64,000 nucleotides of DNA from Pseudoselenomonas ruminis (GCF_008271295.1 NZ_VTOY01000001.1:734882-798881); one strand, 5' to 3'; positions 16,892 through 26,673 are shown, counted from the stretch's first letter. The notes: a model not told the origin generated them from the letters alone. Numbers and translations are program-made.

Positions 16892-17494
16892 TCATAATCC
16901 TTTGCCTGCCGTCAATGGCACCTGAAACAGGCCATGCTGATTGCAGTAATAATACAGCTTACGAATATTGCTCCGCTTAAACCTGGCCTCAGCTACCCCT
17001 TCCGGGTAGAGTTTCTTTAGCTCATATCCATCCTCTTTGACAGCTGCCACAAACGATATGTAATGTTTCTTATCCATACTGTGATTCACCGCAACATAAT
17101 ATTCATCTTCCATAGGTTCTACATGAATGGTATGCACTGAATCAGGTGGCTCTGCTTCCACAGGCGGCAGCATTATGCCACAGCAGCTGATGGCAGCCTC
17201 CCCCGTTGAGAGGATGACATTTCCACAGATGGGGCATACATAAAGCTTCACTCTTTTCATGTTAAAGCATCGGTTTGTATTGCTTATGCTTTCACCAGCC
17301 AATAACTCCGTGACAGAAAGCTGCAGTGCCCTGGCCAAGGGTTCTAACAGGGCTATATCCGGATACCCACGCCCCGTCTCCCATTTCGATATCGTTTTAT
17401 CGCTTACATTGAGCAGTTCCGCTAACTGCAACTGCGTCATGGTGCTTCTTTCCCGAAGCTTTTTGATGATACTGCCAGTTACATATTGATCCAT
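16892..17494 (-). CDS. XRE-type HTH fused to a desulfoferrodoxin-like domain
   Basis: 200 aa. The start at 17494 is 7 nt after AGGAGG; the ATG at 17500 touches the ribosome site. Residues about 8-65 are a Cro/CI HTH (MTQLQLAELLNVSDKTISKW). Then comes a rubredoxin-like CPICGN ... CCGIMLPP pair, and a beta domain (HTIHVEPMEDEYYVAVNHSM, ends QHGLFQ) resembling superoxide reductase. It probably senses superoxide or iron and regulates genes directly, perhaps the neighbouring iron-sulfur flavoprotein 22 bp downstream. Confidence 0.85.
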   Translation of the reverse strand: MDQYVTGSIIKKLRERSTMTQLQLAELLNVSDKTISKWETGRGYPDIALLEPLARALQLSVTELLAGESISNTNRCFNMKRVKLYVCPICGNVILSTGEAAISCCGIMLPPVEAEPPDSVHTIHVEPMEDEYYVAVNHSMDKKHYISFVAAVKEDGYELKKLYPEGVAEARFKRSNIRKLYYYCNQHGLFQVPLTAGKGL

Positions 17495-17850
17495 GTTCAT
17501 CCCTCCTTGCCCAATATCATATAATGGGTTGGGGATTTATCCAACCTACGGAAAGTATAGTATTTTCACACCAATCACCGGCCACTCTGACGCAAACGAA
17601 CGCTTCTGCCAGCTGACCTAAATTGAGCCCAATATTTTAAGTGATAATTTTACACCCTTACCTATCATACGTCAACAATCGCAGGGCTTCTGTAAAGTTT
17701 GACACCCCCAAAAGCACGCTCCTTTGGATTCCACGCCGCAACATGCACCTGCAGGATTCTTATAAGCATAAATATTTTTTTGATGGCGGTGTTCCCTCAA
17801 AACGAACCAGCTGAAGACTACAGTAATATTTTTCATTGTCAGGCGGATTG
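17495..17850. other. Non-coding stretch
   Basis: About 350 bp with no credible gene. The 17495-17580 part probably holds the promoter of the XRE gene. Around 17640-17702 the minus strand reads KLYRSPAIVDV, which faintly resembles the end of GH127 proteins but is broken by stops. Confidence 0.5.
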
Positions 17851-17914
17851 TCAAGCTAAGTGCAATACTTTCTCAAAATGGACCTCATATGGTGTTCTGT
17901 AGTTTTTACCTTCA
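17851..17914 (-). pseudogene. Possible 3' end of a transposase gene
   Basis: The minus strand reads NYRTPYEVHFEKVLHLA and stops, resembling the C-terminal tail of IS3-type transposases. Nothing else of an element is recognisable, so this is tentative. Confidence 0.35.
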
Positions 17915-18076
17915 TCAAAAATATGGGTACATATCCCGCCAGTCATCCTCGGTTTGTATTTTCTCTGGCTCGATAATCCCCTGCTGGGTAAACTGGGCGT
18001 ATATTTCGTTGGCCAGCTCGTACTTATCCTTGTAGTAGTGATAGAAGGTTTGCTTGCTGACCTCCGCAGGCGAATT
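17915..18076 (-). pseudogene. TetR-family regulator remnant
   Basis: The reading AEVSKQTFYHYYKDKYELAN is the recognition helix and following helix of TetR proteins, continuing to a stop after DMYPYF at 17915. The N-terminal helices and most of the ligand domain are missing. It lies directly behind the MBL hydrolase gene on the same strand. Confidence 0.8.
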
Positions 18077-18128
18077 GCCTCCCAGGGCAGGTATTCTATG
18101 GAGACGCTTCTTCCTAAACCAATATTGC

Positions 18129-18920
18129 TTAATAGCAAAGGCTTTCGCCATCGCCAGGCATATCATAATTTCCCACATGACGGGCCATGAGCAGGGAACG
18201 CATCGTATGACGGGTAATGGTAGCGTGAGCAACATTATCCAAATGCGTAAGATAAAGTCTAGCCTGAGGTGCTTCCATGGCCACAGACCAAACGTCCTCA
18301 TCATTCATAATCAAACGGCCATTTTCTACCAATTCAGCAGCGGAACAGTTAAGGGCAATAACCTCCGGGTTGAATTTGCGAATATTTTCCTGCACTTCAG
18401 GATACCAAACTGTATCCCCAGCCAGATAGAACGTTTTCTCCTTAGGGGAGGTAAACATGATCCCCATGGCTTCACCACAAGGAACTACAGTTCCATGACG
18501 AGCAGGCACCTGCGTCAGCCTTGCCGCACCAAAATCCATCCCCTCACGGGAAAGGACGATAATCTTCCTAAAGCCAGATTTCTCGAAAACAGCTGCATCT
18601 TCCTCATTTTGACAGATGACTGGTACATCTTTGTCTAAGGGAGCCCCCACTGTGCCATCCATTGCCATATCAATGTGATCCGGATGAATATGCGTTACCA
18701 CATAATAATCAACCCCCTGCAATATTTCTTCCACGGACATGGGCAGGTCATAAAATGGCATAGCCATGTTCTCCTTTACAGGATCTGGCACATGGAAGGG
18801 CATCCCCGGTATGTCAACAAACGACAGCACATGTTTGGGTGACAGCCATGGGTCAATCAAAAAGGTCTTGCCGGCAAATTCCAAACGGTTGGTGGCATTA
18901 CGTATCTGTGTCAATTTCAT
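18129..18920 (-). CDS. MBL-fold metallo-hydrolase
   Basis: 263 aa. The start at 18920 has GAGGAG 9 nt upstream. Metal-binding motif THIHPDHID, later Asp in LAGDTVWYPE, and a C-terminal His in YLTHLDNVAH are consistent with the UlaG-like part of the metallo-beta-lactamase superfamily. No signal peptide, so cytoplasmic. Substrate unknown. It is transcribed divergently from a LysR gene, which probably controls it. Confidence 0.88.
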   Translation of the reverse strand: MKLTQIRNATNRLEFAGKTFLIDPWLSPKHVLSFVDIPGMPFHVPDPVKENMAMPFYDLPMSVEEILQGVDYYVVTHIHPDHIDMAMDGTVGAPLDKDVPVICQNEEDAAVFEKSGFRKIIVLSREGMDFGAARLTQVPARHGTVVPCGEAMGIMFTSPKEKTFYLAGDTVWYPEVQENIRKFNPEVIALNCSAAELVENGRLIMNDEDVWSVAMEAPQARLYLTHLDNVAHATITRHTMRSLLMARHVGNYDMPGDGESLCY

Positions 18921-19062
18921 GTTAAAAACTCCTCTCACATATAGATTGCTGACTTATCTCTTACTGCTATTCTAACAATCGAATAATCCGTCAACAAGCA
19001 AATGCTTCGGCACTTGCCGCAACCATTCTGTTGCGGTAAACTAAAACCAGGAGGTGTTTTCC

Positions 19063-19992
19063 ATGAATCAAAAACAGCTGGAATACTTCATCGAGGCCTA
19101 TCGCAGCCGCAATATTCAAGCTGCGGCTGATAAACTATATGTCAGCCGTCAGGGCATCAGCAAAATCATCCGCCAGTTGGAAAAAGAGCTTGGTCAAGTT
19201 CTTTTTACCCGCACACCACGCGGTCTGGAACCAACGGATTATGCCACCACACTGCTTCCCCATGCCCAGCGTCTTTTGGATGATTATCGCTATATCGAGG
19301 GCATGAATCCCCTGGCCTCCCAGTCAAAAAGCGTCGTTACCATTTATGCCCTTGACCATATCCTGGCCTACCTGGGTGCCAATTTCCTGCTGGACTTCCA
19401 TGCGGCCCACCCCGATATTATCCTCAGCGTTGTGGATACCACAGATGATGCTGCCCTCGACGGCCTTGCCGCCAAGAAATGCAATTTCGCCATAGTGACA
19501 GGCCCTTTGGACAACAGCCGTTTCCAGGGTGATGAGCTATTCTTTTCTCGATACTGTGTCCGCCTCCATAAAAACCATCCCCTGGCCGCCAAACAAGAAC
19601 TATGCTATGCCGATTTGGATGGAGAAACCATCATCAGCAAAGGCCGGGCTTATCAATGTTTCCGGGATAACATTGATCGGCACATTCTCCTGCCAGGGCT
19701 GAATGTAAAGATTCTTGGCGAAACAGCAGATGAATCAATCATCACGGAACTGGTGGCTCAGAATCACGCCATCAACATCGGCTACGATTATGCAGCAGTT
19801 TTAAATACCCATGAGGATATCGTTCTTCGCCCTTTGGGTGAAGGCACAGAAAAAGGACAGAGTGTTTACCTTATCACGGATAAATACACTCTGCCCACAA
19901 CTGCCAGCAAGAAATTCCGTCAGTTTATCTTGGATTGGCTGCCAGCAAGCGGCAAACACATCGTTTTACCTAGCTTTTTCCCATTAGTTTAG
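19063..19992 (+). CDS. LysR-family transcriptional regulator
   Basis: 309 aa. The ATG at 19063 is 8 nt after AGGAGG; an upstream GTG at 19054 overlaps the ribosome site. N-terminal winged HTH (IQAAADKLYVSRQGISKIIRQLE) and C-terminal periplasmic-binding-like effector domain. It is divergent from the MBL hydrolase with about 140 bp between, the usual LysR arrangement. Effector unknown. Confidence 0.92.
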   Translation: MNQKQLEYFIEAYRSRNIQAAADKLYVSRQGISKIIRQLEKELGQVLFTRTPRGLEPTDYATTLLPHAQRLLDDYRYIEGMNPLASQSKSVVTIYALDHILAYLGANFLLDFHAAHPDIILSVVDTTDDAALDGLAAKKCNFAIVTGPLDNSRFQGDELFFSRYCVRLHKNHPLAAKQELCYADLDGETIISKGRAYQCFRDNIDRHILLPGLNVKILGETADESIITELVAQNHAINIGYDYAAVLNTHEDIVLRPLGEGTEKGQSVYLITDKYTLPTTASKKFRQFILDWLPASGKHIVLPSFFPLV

Positions 19993-20011
19993 CTCGGACT
20001 ACACCGTTTTC

Positions 20012-20137
20012 TCAGGAATGACTGATCAGCAGCTTCCTGGTCAAATCAGACTGACTGTTCCGGTAGAGAAACAGGGCCAAGATACCGCTGAAGAGGCTGG
20101 CTATCGGCGGCATTTTCGAAAAGATTTCTGAATGCAT
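20012..20137 (-). CDS. 41-residue ORF behind a structured leader
   Basis: ATG at 20137 with AAGGAG 5 nt upstream; one hydrophobic stretch (PIASLFSGILALFLY). The leader at 20150-20310 ends in a terminator just before it. It may be the surviving start of a once longer membrane protein. No family recognised. Confidence 0.45.
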   Translation of the reverse strand: MHSEIFSKMPPIASLFSGILALFLYRNSQSDLTRKLLISHS

Positions 20138-20149
20138 ACAATCTCCTTC

Positions 20150-20310
20150 AGCAGCCCGGGCATACAAAAAAGGCCCGGGTTCTGCATTTAATACAGAATC
20201 CGGGCTCACCCGACACCTTATCCGACAGGCGGCCTGCAGGAAATCCTGCTATCCCCCGTGCTACGGCACTCTGTCCTCCGGTGACCAATATATGGATAGT
20301 ATATTAACAG
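20150..20310 (-). ncRNA. Structured leader RNA of unknown class with terminator
   Basis: On the minus strand, a multi-branched fold can be drawn: outer pairing GGACAG/CTGTC enclosing hairpins GTGC-cgta-GCAC and GCAGGA-tt-TCCTGC, with CACC/GGTG outside, then GGATAAGGTGTC, then a terminator (GCCCGGATTCTG/CAGAACCCGGGC, T6) at 20168-20206. A good ribosome site and short ORF follow. This is the layout of a transcription-terminating riboswitch, but I could not match it to a class. Confidence 0.6.
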
Positions 20311-20317
20311 CAAAGCA

Positions 20318-20329
20318 TTGACATGTCAA
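20318..20329. repeat. TTGACATGTCAA palindrome upstream of the leader RNA
   Basis: Perfect 12-bp palindrome whose minus-strand half can serve as a -35 box (TTGACA) for the RNA downstream; TTAATA or TATACT could be the -10. Same core as the motif at 15925. Confidence 0.6.
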
Positions 20330-20345
20330 TCCTCTTTGTTGTCGT

Positions 20346-21998
20346 TTAGGGCAAGATTCCCTGCAGATAGGTGAAACCACCCATCATATTGCGAACCTCA
20401 AAGCCTGACTGCTTCAGCATGCGTTCCATGAAATATCCGTTCATGCCAATTTTGCAGATGACCACCAGAGGACGTTTTTTATCCAGCTTATCCAGCTGTT
20501 CCCGCATTTTTGCCGCCGGGATATTGATTGCTCCCTCTACATGGCCTGCCGCAAACATTTCCGGCGGACGCACATCGATGATCAATGCCCCCCGTTCCTG
20601 TTCTGCCGCCAGTTCCGCCGGCAGCAGGGGATTGGTCAGGCCCTGCAGGATGTTATCGCCATAGTATCCGGCCATATTCACCGGGTCTTTGGCTGAAGAG
20701 AAGGGTGGCGCATAGGCAAGCTCCAAATCTTCCAAATCATACACCGTGCCGCCTAAACGCAAAACAGCAGCCAATACATCAATCCGCTTGTCCACACCCT
20801 TTTTACCAATTGCCTGGGCACCAAGGACCTTGCCATCCTGCAGGCTGAACAGCACCTTCAGGGCGAAGGGCTCCGCCTGGGGATAATAGGACGCATGGTC
20901 ATTGGGATAGGTGATGGTATAACGATAGTCTTTGCCATAAACCAGCCCCGCCTTCTGCAAGGCCCGCTCGTTTTTGCCAGTGGCGGCAGCAGTCAAAGAA
21001 AAGACCTTGAGCACTGAACTACCCACCACACCGGCATACTTGCGTTTTTTGCCAGCAATATTGTCAGCGGCCAGCCGCCCCTGACGGTTGGCGGGACCAG
21101 CCAAAGGCAGCGCCGCCTTCTTTCCCGTCAGGCCGTCAAAGGTCATCACCGCATCACCTACGGCAAAGACTGCCGGGGCACTGGTCTGCATATATTCATC
21201 AACTAAAATATGCCCTCGCTCTCCCAGCTTGATACCGCTGTCCTGCAGGAATACCGTATCCGGGCGCACGCCGATGGCCAGCACCACAAAATCAGCCGTC
21301 AGCACTTCCTGAGGAATTTTAACGCCAATGGTGCCATCCTCATGATGAAGGAATTCCTGTACGCCCTGCTCCAATAGCAGCTTCACGCCATTCTGACGCA
21401 GTTCTGCTTCTGCCAGAGCTGCCATATCCGTATCAAAAGGAGCCAGAATATGGGGTGCTGCTTCCACCAATGTCACGGACAGGCCCTGGGCCTGCAGATT
21501 CTCCGCCGCCTCCACGCCGATGAAACCGCCGCCGACCACCACGGCACGCCCCTGAGGATAATCCCCGGCCAGCTTCTTCAAGACCGCAGCATCTGGTACA
21601 TTGCGCAGGGTTACAATGCGTTCATGGTCGATGCCCGGAATCGGCGGCCGCAGGGGCTGGGCACCTGGAGACAGCAACAGGGCATCATAGCTTTCCGGAT
21701 ATTCTTCCTCCCCATGGCGAATGATTACCTGGCGGGCTGCCGTATCCACCTTTATGACTTCGCTCTGCACCCGCACATCCACATGAAAAAGCCCGCGGAA
21801 TTTTGCCGGTGTCATCACCAGCAAATCTTCCTGCCGAGGAATAACGCCCCCTACATAATAGGGCAGGCCGCAATTGGCAAAGGAAATATCGCCGCCACGC
21901 TCCACCAGAATGATTTCTGCCCCTTCGTCCAGCCGCCGCAGACGGGCAGCTGCCGTAGCACCGCCTGCCACGCCGCCAACTACGATATATTTTGCCAT
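20346..21998 (-). CDS. CoA-disulfide reductase / NADH oxidase-like flavoprotein with rhodanese domain
   Basis: 550 aa. Start at 21998, 8 nt after GGAGG. FAD-binding GGVAGGATAAARLRR, active Cys43 in FANCGLPYY, NAD-binding VVGGGFIGVEAAENL, then a dimerisation domain and a C-terminal rhodanese domain (about 465-550) with VVICKIGMNGY containing the persulfide Cys. This architecture fits CoADR-rhodanese enzymes reducing CoA disulfides, persulfides or polysulfide. Monocistronic. A fragment of a related gene lies at 15494-15580. Confidence 0.93.
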   Translation of the reverse strand: MAKYIVVGGVAGGATAAARLRRLDEGAEIILVERGGDISFANCGLPYYVGGVIPRQEDLLVMTPAKFRGLFHVDVRVQSEVIKVDTAARQVIIRHGEEEYPESYDALLLSPGAQPLRPPIPGIDHERIVTLRNVPDAAVLKKLAGDYPQGRAVVVGGGFIGVEAAENLQAQGLSVTLVEAAPHILAPFDTDMAALAEAELRQNGVKLLLEQGVQEFLHHEDGTIGVKIPQEVLTADFVVLAIGVRPDTVFLQDSGIKLGERGHILVDEYMQTSAPAVFAVGDAVMTFDGLTGKKAALPLAGPANRQGRLAADNIAGKKRKYAGVVGSSVLKVFSLTAAATGKNERALQKAGLVYGKDYRYTITYPNDHASYYPQAEPFALKVLFSLQDGKVLGAQAIGKKGVDKRIDVLAAVLRLGGTVYDLEDLELAYAPPFSSAKDPVNMAGYYGDNILQGLTNPLLPAELAAEQERGALIIDVRPPEMFAAGHVEGAINIPAAKMREQLDKLDKKRPLVVICKIGMNGYFMERMLKQSGFEVRNMMGGFTYLQGILP

Positions 21999-22277
21999 AA
22001 TCATACCTCCAAACGAATATCAATTTCTCGATGTTATTATGATTATAGCAATTTACCGGATAATCGTTCGTGATTCAATCACTTTTACATATCCGTGCAA
22101 GGTTTGCTGGATTCCCTAGACCCGCATTGGCCCAGAGTTTTGATATTTTTTTATATGTACTTGCTATGTCATACCGCTACTACCTGCATTTTGCAAGTCT
22201 TTCTGCAAATAAGTCAAAAATTCCCTTACGCAAGCCCTTGAAAAAGTGCTCACTTAAGGGGATTTCATTCACTATCT

Positions 22278-22691
22278 TTAGTGGTCAGACTTCAGCCCAG
22301 CCCCGCACATGGAGATCAGGGCATCGCAGGTACGTCCATGCTCCTCGCAACAATGGTCCCGATTACCGGGAACCACGTTTGCCTTAGCGCCATGTGCTTC
22401 AATCATCCGGATCTTTTTGTCGGAGGTTCCCTCGGGAACGAAGATTTCGCAATCTATGCCCACGCGGCCAGCATAAGCCGCCACACTATTACCGGCATTG
22501 CCGCTGCTATCCTGAACGGCATGTTTGATCCCCAGCCATTTCATATAGGCCACCAATACGGCAGCGCCCCGGTCCTTGAAGGAAAGAGTGGGCATATAGT
22601 AGTCCAGCTTCCACAAACCGCCGCAATCACATTTTGCCTTCAAGGTCTGAATCTCTTCTTCATGACCGCATTTGCTGCATACATATTTCAT
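22278..22691 (-). pseudogene. Degraded threonine synthase-like PLP enzyme
   Basis: 138 residues. An N-terminal zinc-ribbon-like YVCSKCGHEE ... KCDCGGLW is followed, after a clear internal deletion, by the PLP lysine motif LSFKDRGA and SSGNAGNSVAAYAG; the protein then ends after GRTCDALISMCGAG. Intact enzymes are about 400 residues. GGGG precedes the ATG only weakly. It ends up next to the composite transposon. Confidence 0.85.
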
Positions 22692-22780
22692 TTTGATGCC
22701 CCATAGCCTTTCCCCCTACTGGTTCAGCATTTCGTATGATACTTCCTCCTTGTTGAATAATATTTTATATCTATATAAAA

Positions 22781-22788
22781 ATTTATAT
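22781..22788 (+). repeat. Target site duplication, left copy
   Basis: ATTTATAT directly before the left end of the first IS copy; the same 8 bp directly follow the right end of the second IS copy at 28661-28668. Confidence 0.8.
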
Positions 22789-24299
22789 GGCTCTTCACCC
22801 GTAAGTGTGGGTGAAAATTTAGTATCAACAGTGTCTCAAGCCGCATGAATTGCGGTTCGAGGACGATTCGGCAATGGTACGACAATGTTGGAACATCCGA
22901 GCATGACCAAATCAATCATGTTCTGGATGTTTCGGAAGCCGTACGCACGCCGGATAATCAGCTTGATTTTGTTGTTCATCGATTCCACTCTGGCGTTGCT
23001 GACCTGCTCTTGGATGGTGTTCAGGATGTGGTCCTTGTGGCGCATGATCTTGCGCTGGAGCTCCACGAACTCCGGGATGCGGCAATGCCTCGCCCATTGA
23101 ACCCACTTGTGGAGCGCGTGCTCTGCTTCTTCGACATCCGTCATCTTCAACAGGAGCCGCAGGTCTTCCTTGAGCAGATAGCTGCGGTAGAGCCGGTTGT
23201 CGTGGTTCTGGATCATCTCCAGCTTGCGCTGCTGGCTCTCCGTCAGGTTCTCCGGCGCTTTGCCGAGAGCAAAGGTCGAGCCCTTGATTTCTTTCGCTTC
23301 CTTGCGGGCAGCCGCGAGCTCGGCGGCATGGGCGTCGTCCTTTTTCGGACGTCCCTTGCTGTTCTTGCCGAGCTCCCGCACTCTCGCCTGCGCAGTGCGC
23401 CACGCCTCGCGCCGCACCTTGTCGAGTGCGTCCATGCTCCATTCCACGACATGGAAGGAGTCGATGCAGCGCGTGGCATTCGGCAGGTACTTCTCGACGC
23501 ACGCTGTAATCCATTGTGCGCCGTCCGCCGTCACGGTCTTGATGGATGCGCGTTGCTCTTCCGTCAGGCTCTCCATGAACCGGGCGAGGACGTCTTTCCC
23601 GTAGCCCTCGCCAGCCCACACGACGGTGTTCGTCTCGTGGTTCACGACGATGGTGATGTACTTGTGTCCCTTGCGGTAGCTGGTCTCGTCGATGCCGATG
23701 CTAACAAGCCCGTCGAGGCGCTTGCTGATGTCCGGCTCGAGGTACTGGTGCGCGCGATGGACGCAACGTCCGACGGTGTCCCACTTGATGCGCATGTACG
23801 AGGCAACGGCGCTCTTGCTCAGCTGGAGGGTCATCCACGTCACCACCATGTCGAACGTCTTCGTGAATTGAGAGCGCGGGAAGGCCCACGACACGCTGGC
23901 GGCATGAACGCCGTGCTCGGGGCAGAAGACGCGCGGCAGGCGGTAGCGAAGGTAGACGAGAATGCCGTGGTTGTCCAGGGCACGCCACAGACGCGGCTGA
24001 GGTTGCGCATGGTCGTATCCGGGGCAACGTTTTCCGCAGACGGGGCAGAGATGCTGCTCCCGTTTGTACGGGCGTAGATCGATGATGATGCACTTCGTTC
24101 CATCCGAATGCTGGTGCAGGTTGATGTCCTCCACAACCGAGTGGTTGACATCACAGAAAATCCTGGCTAGAGTAGAAGTAGAAATCACTTGCACGGACTC
24201 CTTTGCGAAGGCAGTTTGTTTAGCAGCTTCTACTATAGCAGAGCGTGCAAGTGATTTCTTTTTTCATGCTGGCTTACCCACAGTTATGGGAGAAGCCTC
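22789..24299 (-). mobile_element. ISL3-type insertion sequence, copy 1
   Basis: 1511 bp. Left end GGCTCTTCACCCGTAAGTG and right end (reverse) GAGGCTTCTCCCATAACTG contain imperfect inverted repeats ending TGTGGGT. One transposase gene. A 14-bp inverted repeat (24181-24194 and 24245-24258) lies over the transposase start. Confidence 0.9.
22836..24194 (-). CDS. ISL3-family transposase, copy 1
   Basis: 452 aa, DDE transposase. N-terminal zinc finger (CPVCGKRCPGYD), HTH region, and catalytic core starting at SIGIDETSYRKGHKYITIV with DGAQWITACVEKYLPNA and, C-terminal, VESMNNKIKLIIRRAYGFRN. The GTG at 24194 is 4 nt after AAGGAG. Its start codon lies inside an inverted repeat. The translation is identical to copy 2. 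The 410-aa plus-strand ORF is its shadow. Confidence 0.95.
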   Translation of the reverse strand: MQVISTSTLARIFCDVNHSVVEDINLHQHSDGTKCIIIDLRPYKREQHLCPVCGKRCPGYDHAQPQPRLWRALDNHGILVYLRYRLPRVFCPEHGVHAASVSWAFPRSQFTKTFDMVVTWMTLQLSKSAVASYMRIKWDTVGRCVHRAHQYLEPDISKRLDGLVSIGIDETSYRKGHKYITIVVNHETNTVVWAGEGYGKDVLARFMESLTEEQRASIKTVTADGAQWITACVEKYLPNATRCIDSFHVVEWSMDALDKVRREAWRTAQARVRELGKNSKGRPKKDDAHAAELAAARKEAKEIKGSTFALGKAPENLTESQQRKLEMIQNHDNRLYRSYLLKEDLRLLLKMTDVEEAEHALHKWVQWARHCRIPEFVELQRKIMRHKDHILNTIQEQVSNARVESMNNKIKLIIRRAYGFRNIQNMIDLVMLGCSNIVVPLPNRPRTAIHAA

Positions 24300-24599
24300 C
24301 ATTTTTTTGCTGTAATCAAAAGCGACAACCGAAGCGCCTCTTTGTGCAAGATACGAAGAATAATTTCCATTGCCACACGCAATATCCAAAATGTAATCCG
24401 CAGGATTAGGAGATAGAAGTTCCGTTACTTTGGGACGCACTACCTCTCTGTGAAATTCATTAGATTCGTCACCCATTGCATTATCCCAAAATTGTGCGTT
24501 CTCCTCCCAGATTTTTTTACTTTCCTCTGTTCCCATGTTCTCTCCCACTCCCCAAATTTGCTTTTTTGCTTCCATTAAATCTTCCTTACTATATTCCAT
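24300..24599 (-). pseudogene. SAM-dependent methyltransferase, cut by the IS
   Basis: ATG at 24599 follows GGAGGG by 7 nt. About 100 residues with methyltransferase motif I (ILDIACGNGNYSSYL) and FDYSKKM, then the reading runs into IS copy 1 at 24299 and ends in IS sequence at 24264. It lies 50 bp downstream of tet(W) and was probably part of the same resistance region before capture. Confidence 0.85.
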
Positions 24600-24649
24600 T
24601 GTTACCCTCCATAACTTCTGATTGTTGCCGTCTTGACGATTATGTATCT

Positions 24650-26569
24650 TTACATTACCTTCTGAAACATATGGCGCACCTTGTCCAGGCGGCTGTTTGG
24701 ACGGCGGGGCTGGATGACCGGCTGACCGACAGCGGCCTGATATCCTTTCAGCTCTGTAAGGCATACGCTCCGCCCGTTGGTGTAAAAGGCCAGATCAGTA
24801 CGGTATGCCTGTATACAGCGGGCGGGAATCTCGCCAGTAAAGACAACTTCATCCTTTTTTACCTGGGCCGTTTCGATGGTGGCACAGTATTTCGGTGCAT
24901 CATGATAAGCCCTGGAAAGGTATTCCTGGGGCGCATAGAGGATGAAGGAGAGATAAGGTTCCAGCAGCTGCGTCCCCGATTCCTTCAATGCCTGTTCCAA
25001 TACAATCGGGGCCAATGAGCGGAAGTCCGCCGGCGTGCTGACCGGACTGTAATAAAGCCCGTATTCAAAGCAAATCTTACAGTCCGTTACGTTCCAGCCG
25101 AACAAGCCCTGCTCCAGCCCGTAACGGATACCATCCCTGACAGCGTTTTGAAAACTCTGGTTCAAGTATCCCAGCGAAACCCGGCTCTCGTATTGTACAC
25201 CGGAGCCAAGCGAGAGTGGTGTAACAGACAGTCCTATGGATGCCCAAAACGGGTTGGGCGGCACCTCGATATGGATGGTGTGGCTGGCTGCTTTGAGCGG
25301 CCGCTCCATATAAATGACGGAGGGTTCCTTTACCACTGTTTCAAGCTTGTATTTTTCCGACAGCAAAGCGGAAACAACCTCCAACTGCACCCGGCCCAAA
25401 AAAGAAAGAATGATCTCATGGGTGATGGAATCCACTTCGCAACGCAAAAGCGGGTCAGTATCCGCAAGTTGCGTAAGAGCGTCCAGCAGCCGTTCTCTTT
25501 GCGCTGCCGTTTTCGGCGCAATCGTCGTCCGCAGCATGGGGAGGGGGTCCTCGCGCCACCTTTTACGAGGGAGCCGGGTTTGGTCCCCTAATACATCGTT
25601 TAACCTCACGCTGTCGCTGGGAAGGATAACAATTTCACCCTGATAAGCGGTGTCTGTCCGAACAATTTCCCCTTTGGATGGAATACGCATCTCTGTGATT
25701 TTCAGCTTTTCTCTCCCGGCCAGGGCCACCGTATCCCGCAGGCGCAGCGTTCCGCTGTATAACCGTAGATAGACACGCCGCTGGCCGCAATCGGTGTACT
25801 CAACCTTGAAAACGCTGCCGCATAGGGCGGCGCCCCCCTGTTCCCCAATCGGTTGGAACAGCCCTGTCACCGCATCCATCAACGGTTGAATGCCAAGGCC
25901 ATTTTTGGCGCTGCCATGATAGACTGGGAACAGGGAGGCGTCTTGAACCCGCTGCTGTTCCTCCCGCGCAAGTTTTTCCCGGCTGATTGGTTCTCCTGCG
26001 ATATACTTTTCCAATAATTCATCGTTATTTTCGATGACCGCATCCCATGCTTCTATGTCGGTATTTTCCTCCAGGACTATTTCCGGGGACAGCGACACCG
26101 TCTGCTTGATGATAATATCGGCGGAGAGCTTATCCCGAACAGACTGAATCACGCTCTGCAAATCAACGCCAGCCTGGTCGATCTTGTTGATAAAGATAAC
26201 GGTGGGAATGTTCATTTTCCGCAGGGCATGGAACAGAATACGGGTCTGGGCCTGCACGCCATCTTTAGCGGAGATCACCAAGATGGCCCCATCTAAAACA
26301 GCCAAAGAGCGGTACACCTCCGCCAAAAAATCCATGTGGCCGGGCGTATCCACAATGTTAACTTTACATCTGTGCCACTGGAAGGAAGTGACTGCCGCTT
26401 GAATGGTAATCCCACGCTGCCGCTCCAAAAACATGGTGTCCGTCCTCGTTGTCCCTTTTTCGACGCTCCCCGGTTCTGAAATGGCTCCGCTGGCATATAG
26501 CAGGCTCTCCGTCAAGGTCGTCTTTCCAGCGTCTACATGGGCAAGAATTCCAATATTGATTATTTTCAT
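24650..26569 (-). CDS. tet(W): Tetracycline resistance ribosomal protection protein Tet(W)
   Basis: 639 aa, the exact length of Tet(W). A translational GTPase related to EF-G that dislodges tetracycline from the ribosome. G1 AHVDAGKTT, switch RGITI, G3 DTPGH and G4 NKID are intact, as is the C-terminal domain IV-V. GGGAGG precedes the ATG. I recognise the sequence as Tet(W) rather than Tet(O) or Tet(M); a mosaic would need alignment to exclude. The characteristic attenuator with leader peptide lies upstream. Confidence 0.95.
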   Translation of the reverse strand: MKIINIGILAHVDAGKTTLTESLLYASGAISEPGSVEKGTTRTDTMFLERQRGITIQAAVTSFQWHRCKVNIVDTPGHMDFLAEVYRSLAVLDGAILVISAKDGVQAQTRILFHALRKMNIPTVIFINKIDQAGVDLQSVIQSVRDKLSADIIIKQTVSLSPEIVLEENTDIEAWDAVIENNDELLEKYIAGEPISREKLAREEQQRVQDASLFPVYHGSAKNGLGIQPLMDAVTGLFQPIGEQGGAALCGSVFKVEYTDCGQRRVYLRLYSGTLRLRDTVALAGREKLKITEMRIPSKGEIVRTDTAYQGEIVILPSDSVRLNDVLGDQTRLPRKRWREDPLPMLRTTIAPKTAAQRERLLDALTQLADTDPLLRCEVDSITHEIILSFLGRVQLEVVSALLSEKYKLETVVKEPSVIYMERPLKAASHTIHIEVPPNPFWASIGLSVTPLSLGSGVQYESRVSLGYLNQSFQNAVRDGIRYGLEQGLFGWNVTDCKICFEYGLYYSPVSTPADFRSLAPIVLEQALKESGTQLLEPYLSFILYAPQEYLSRAYHDAPKYCATIETAQVKKDEVVFTGEIPARCIQAYRTDLAFYTNGRSVCLTELKGYQAAVGQPVIQPRRPNSRLDKVRHMFQKVM

Positions 26570-26606
26570 GTGATTGTCCTCCCTTTACAGCCCCAAAGGG
26601 CATAAA

Positions 26607-26673
26607 AATCCCCAGCAGTAAAATACTTTTACCACTGGGGATTATAAGTTGCGGACATACACATATACAGCAT
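26607..26673 (-). promoter_or_regulatory. tet(W) attenuator with leader peptide
   Basis: A 14-residue leader ORF (26629-26673, MLYMCMSATYNPQW) ends inside a hairpin AATCCCCAG...CTGGGGATT (26607-26641) followed by T. This is the transcription-attenuation leader typical of tet(M/O/W) genes, which gives induction by tetracycline. Confidence 0.88.

Noticed and set aside
17640..17702. Minus-strand KLYRSPAIVDV resembling the end of GH127 proteins
   Set aside because: Too short and interrupted by several stops to call a second remnant.
22845..24077. 410-aa plus-strand frame inside both IS copies
   Set aside because: Antisense of the transposase; the transposase frame has a zinc finger and catalytic motifs.
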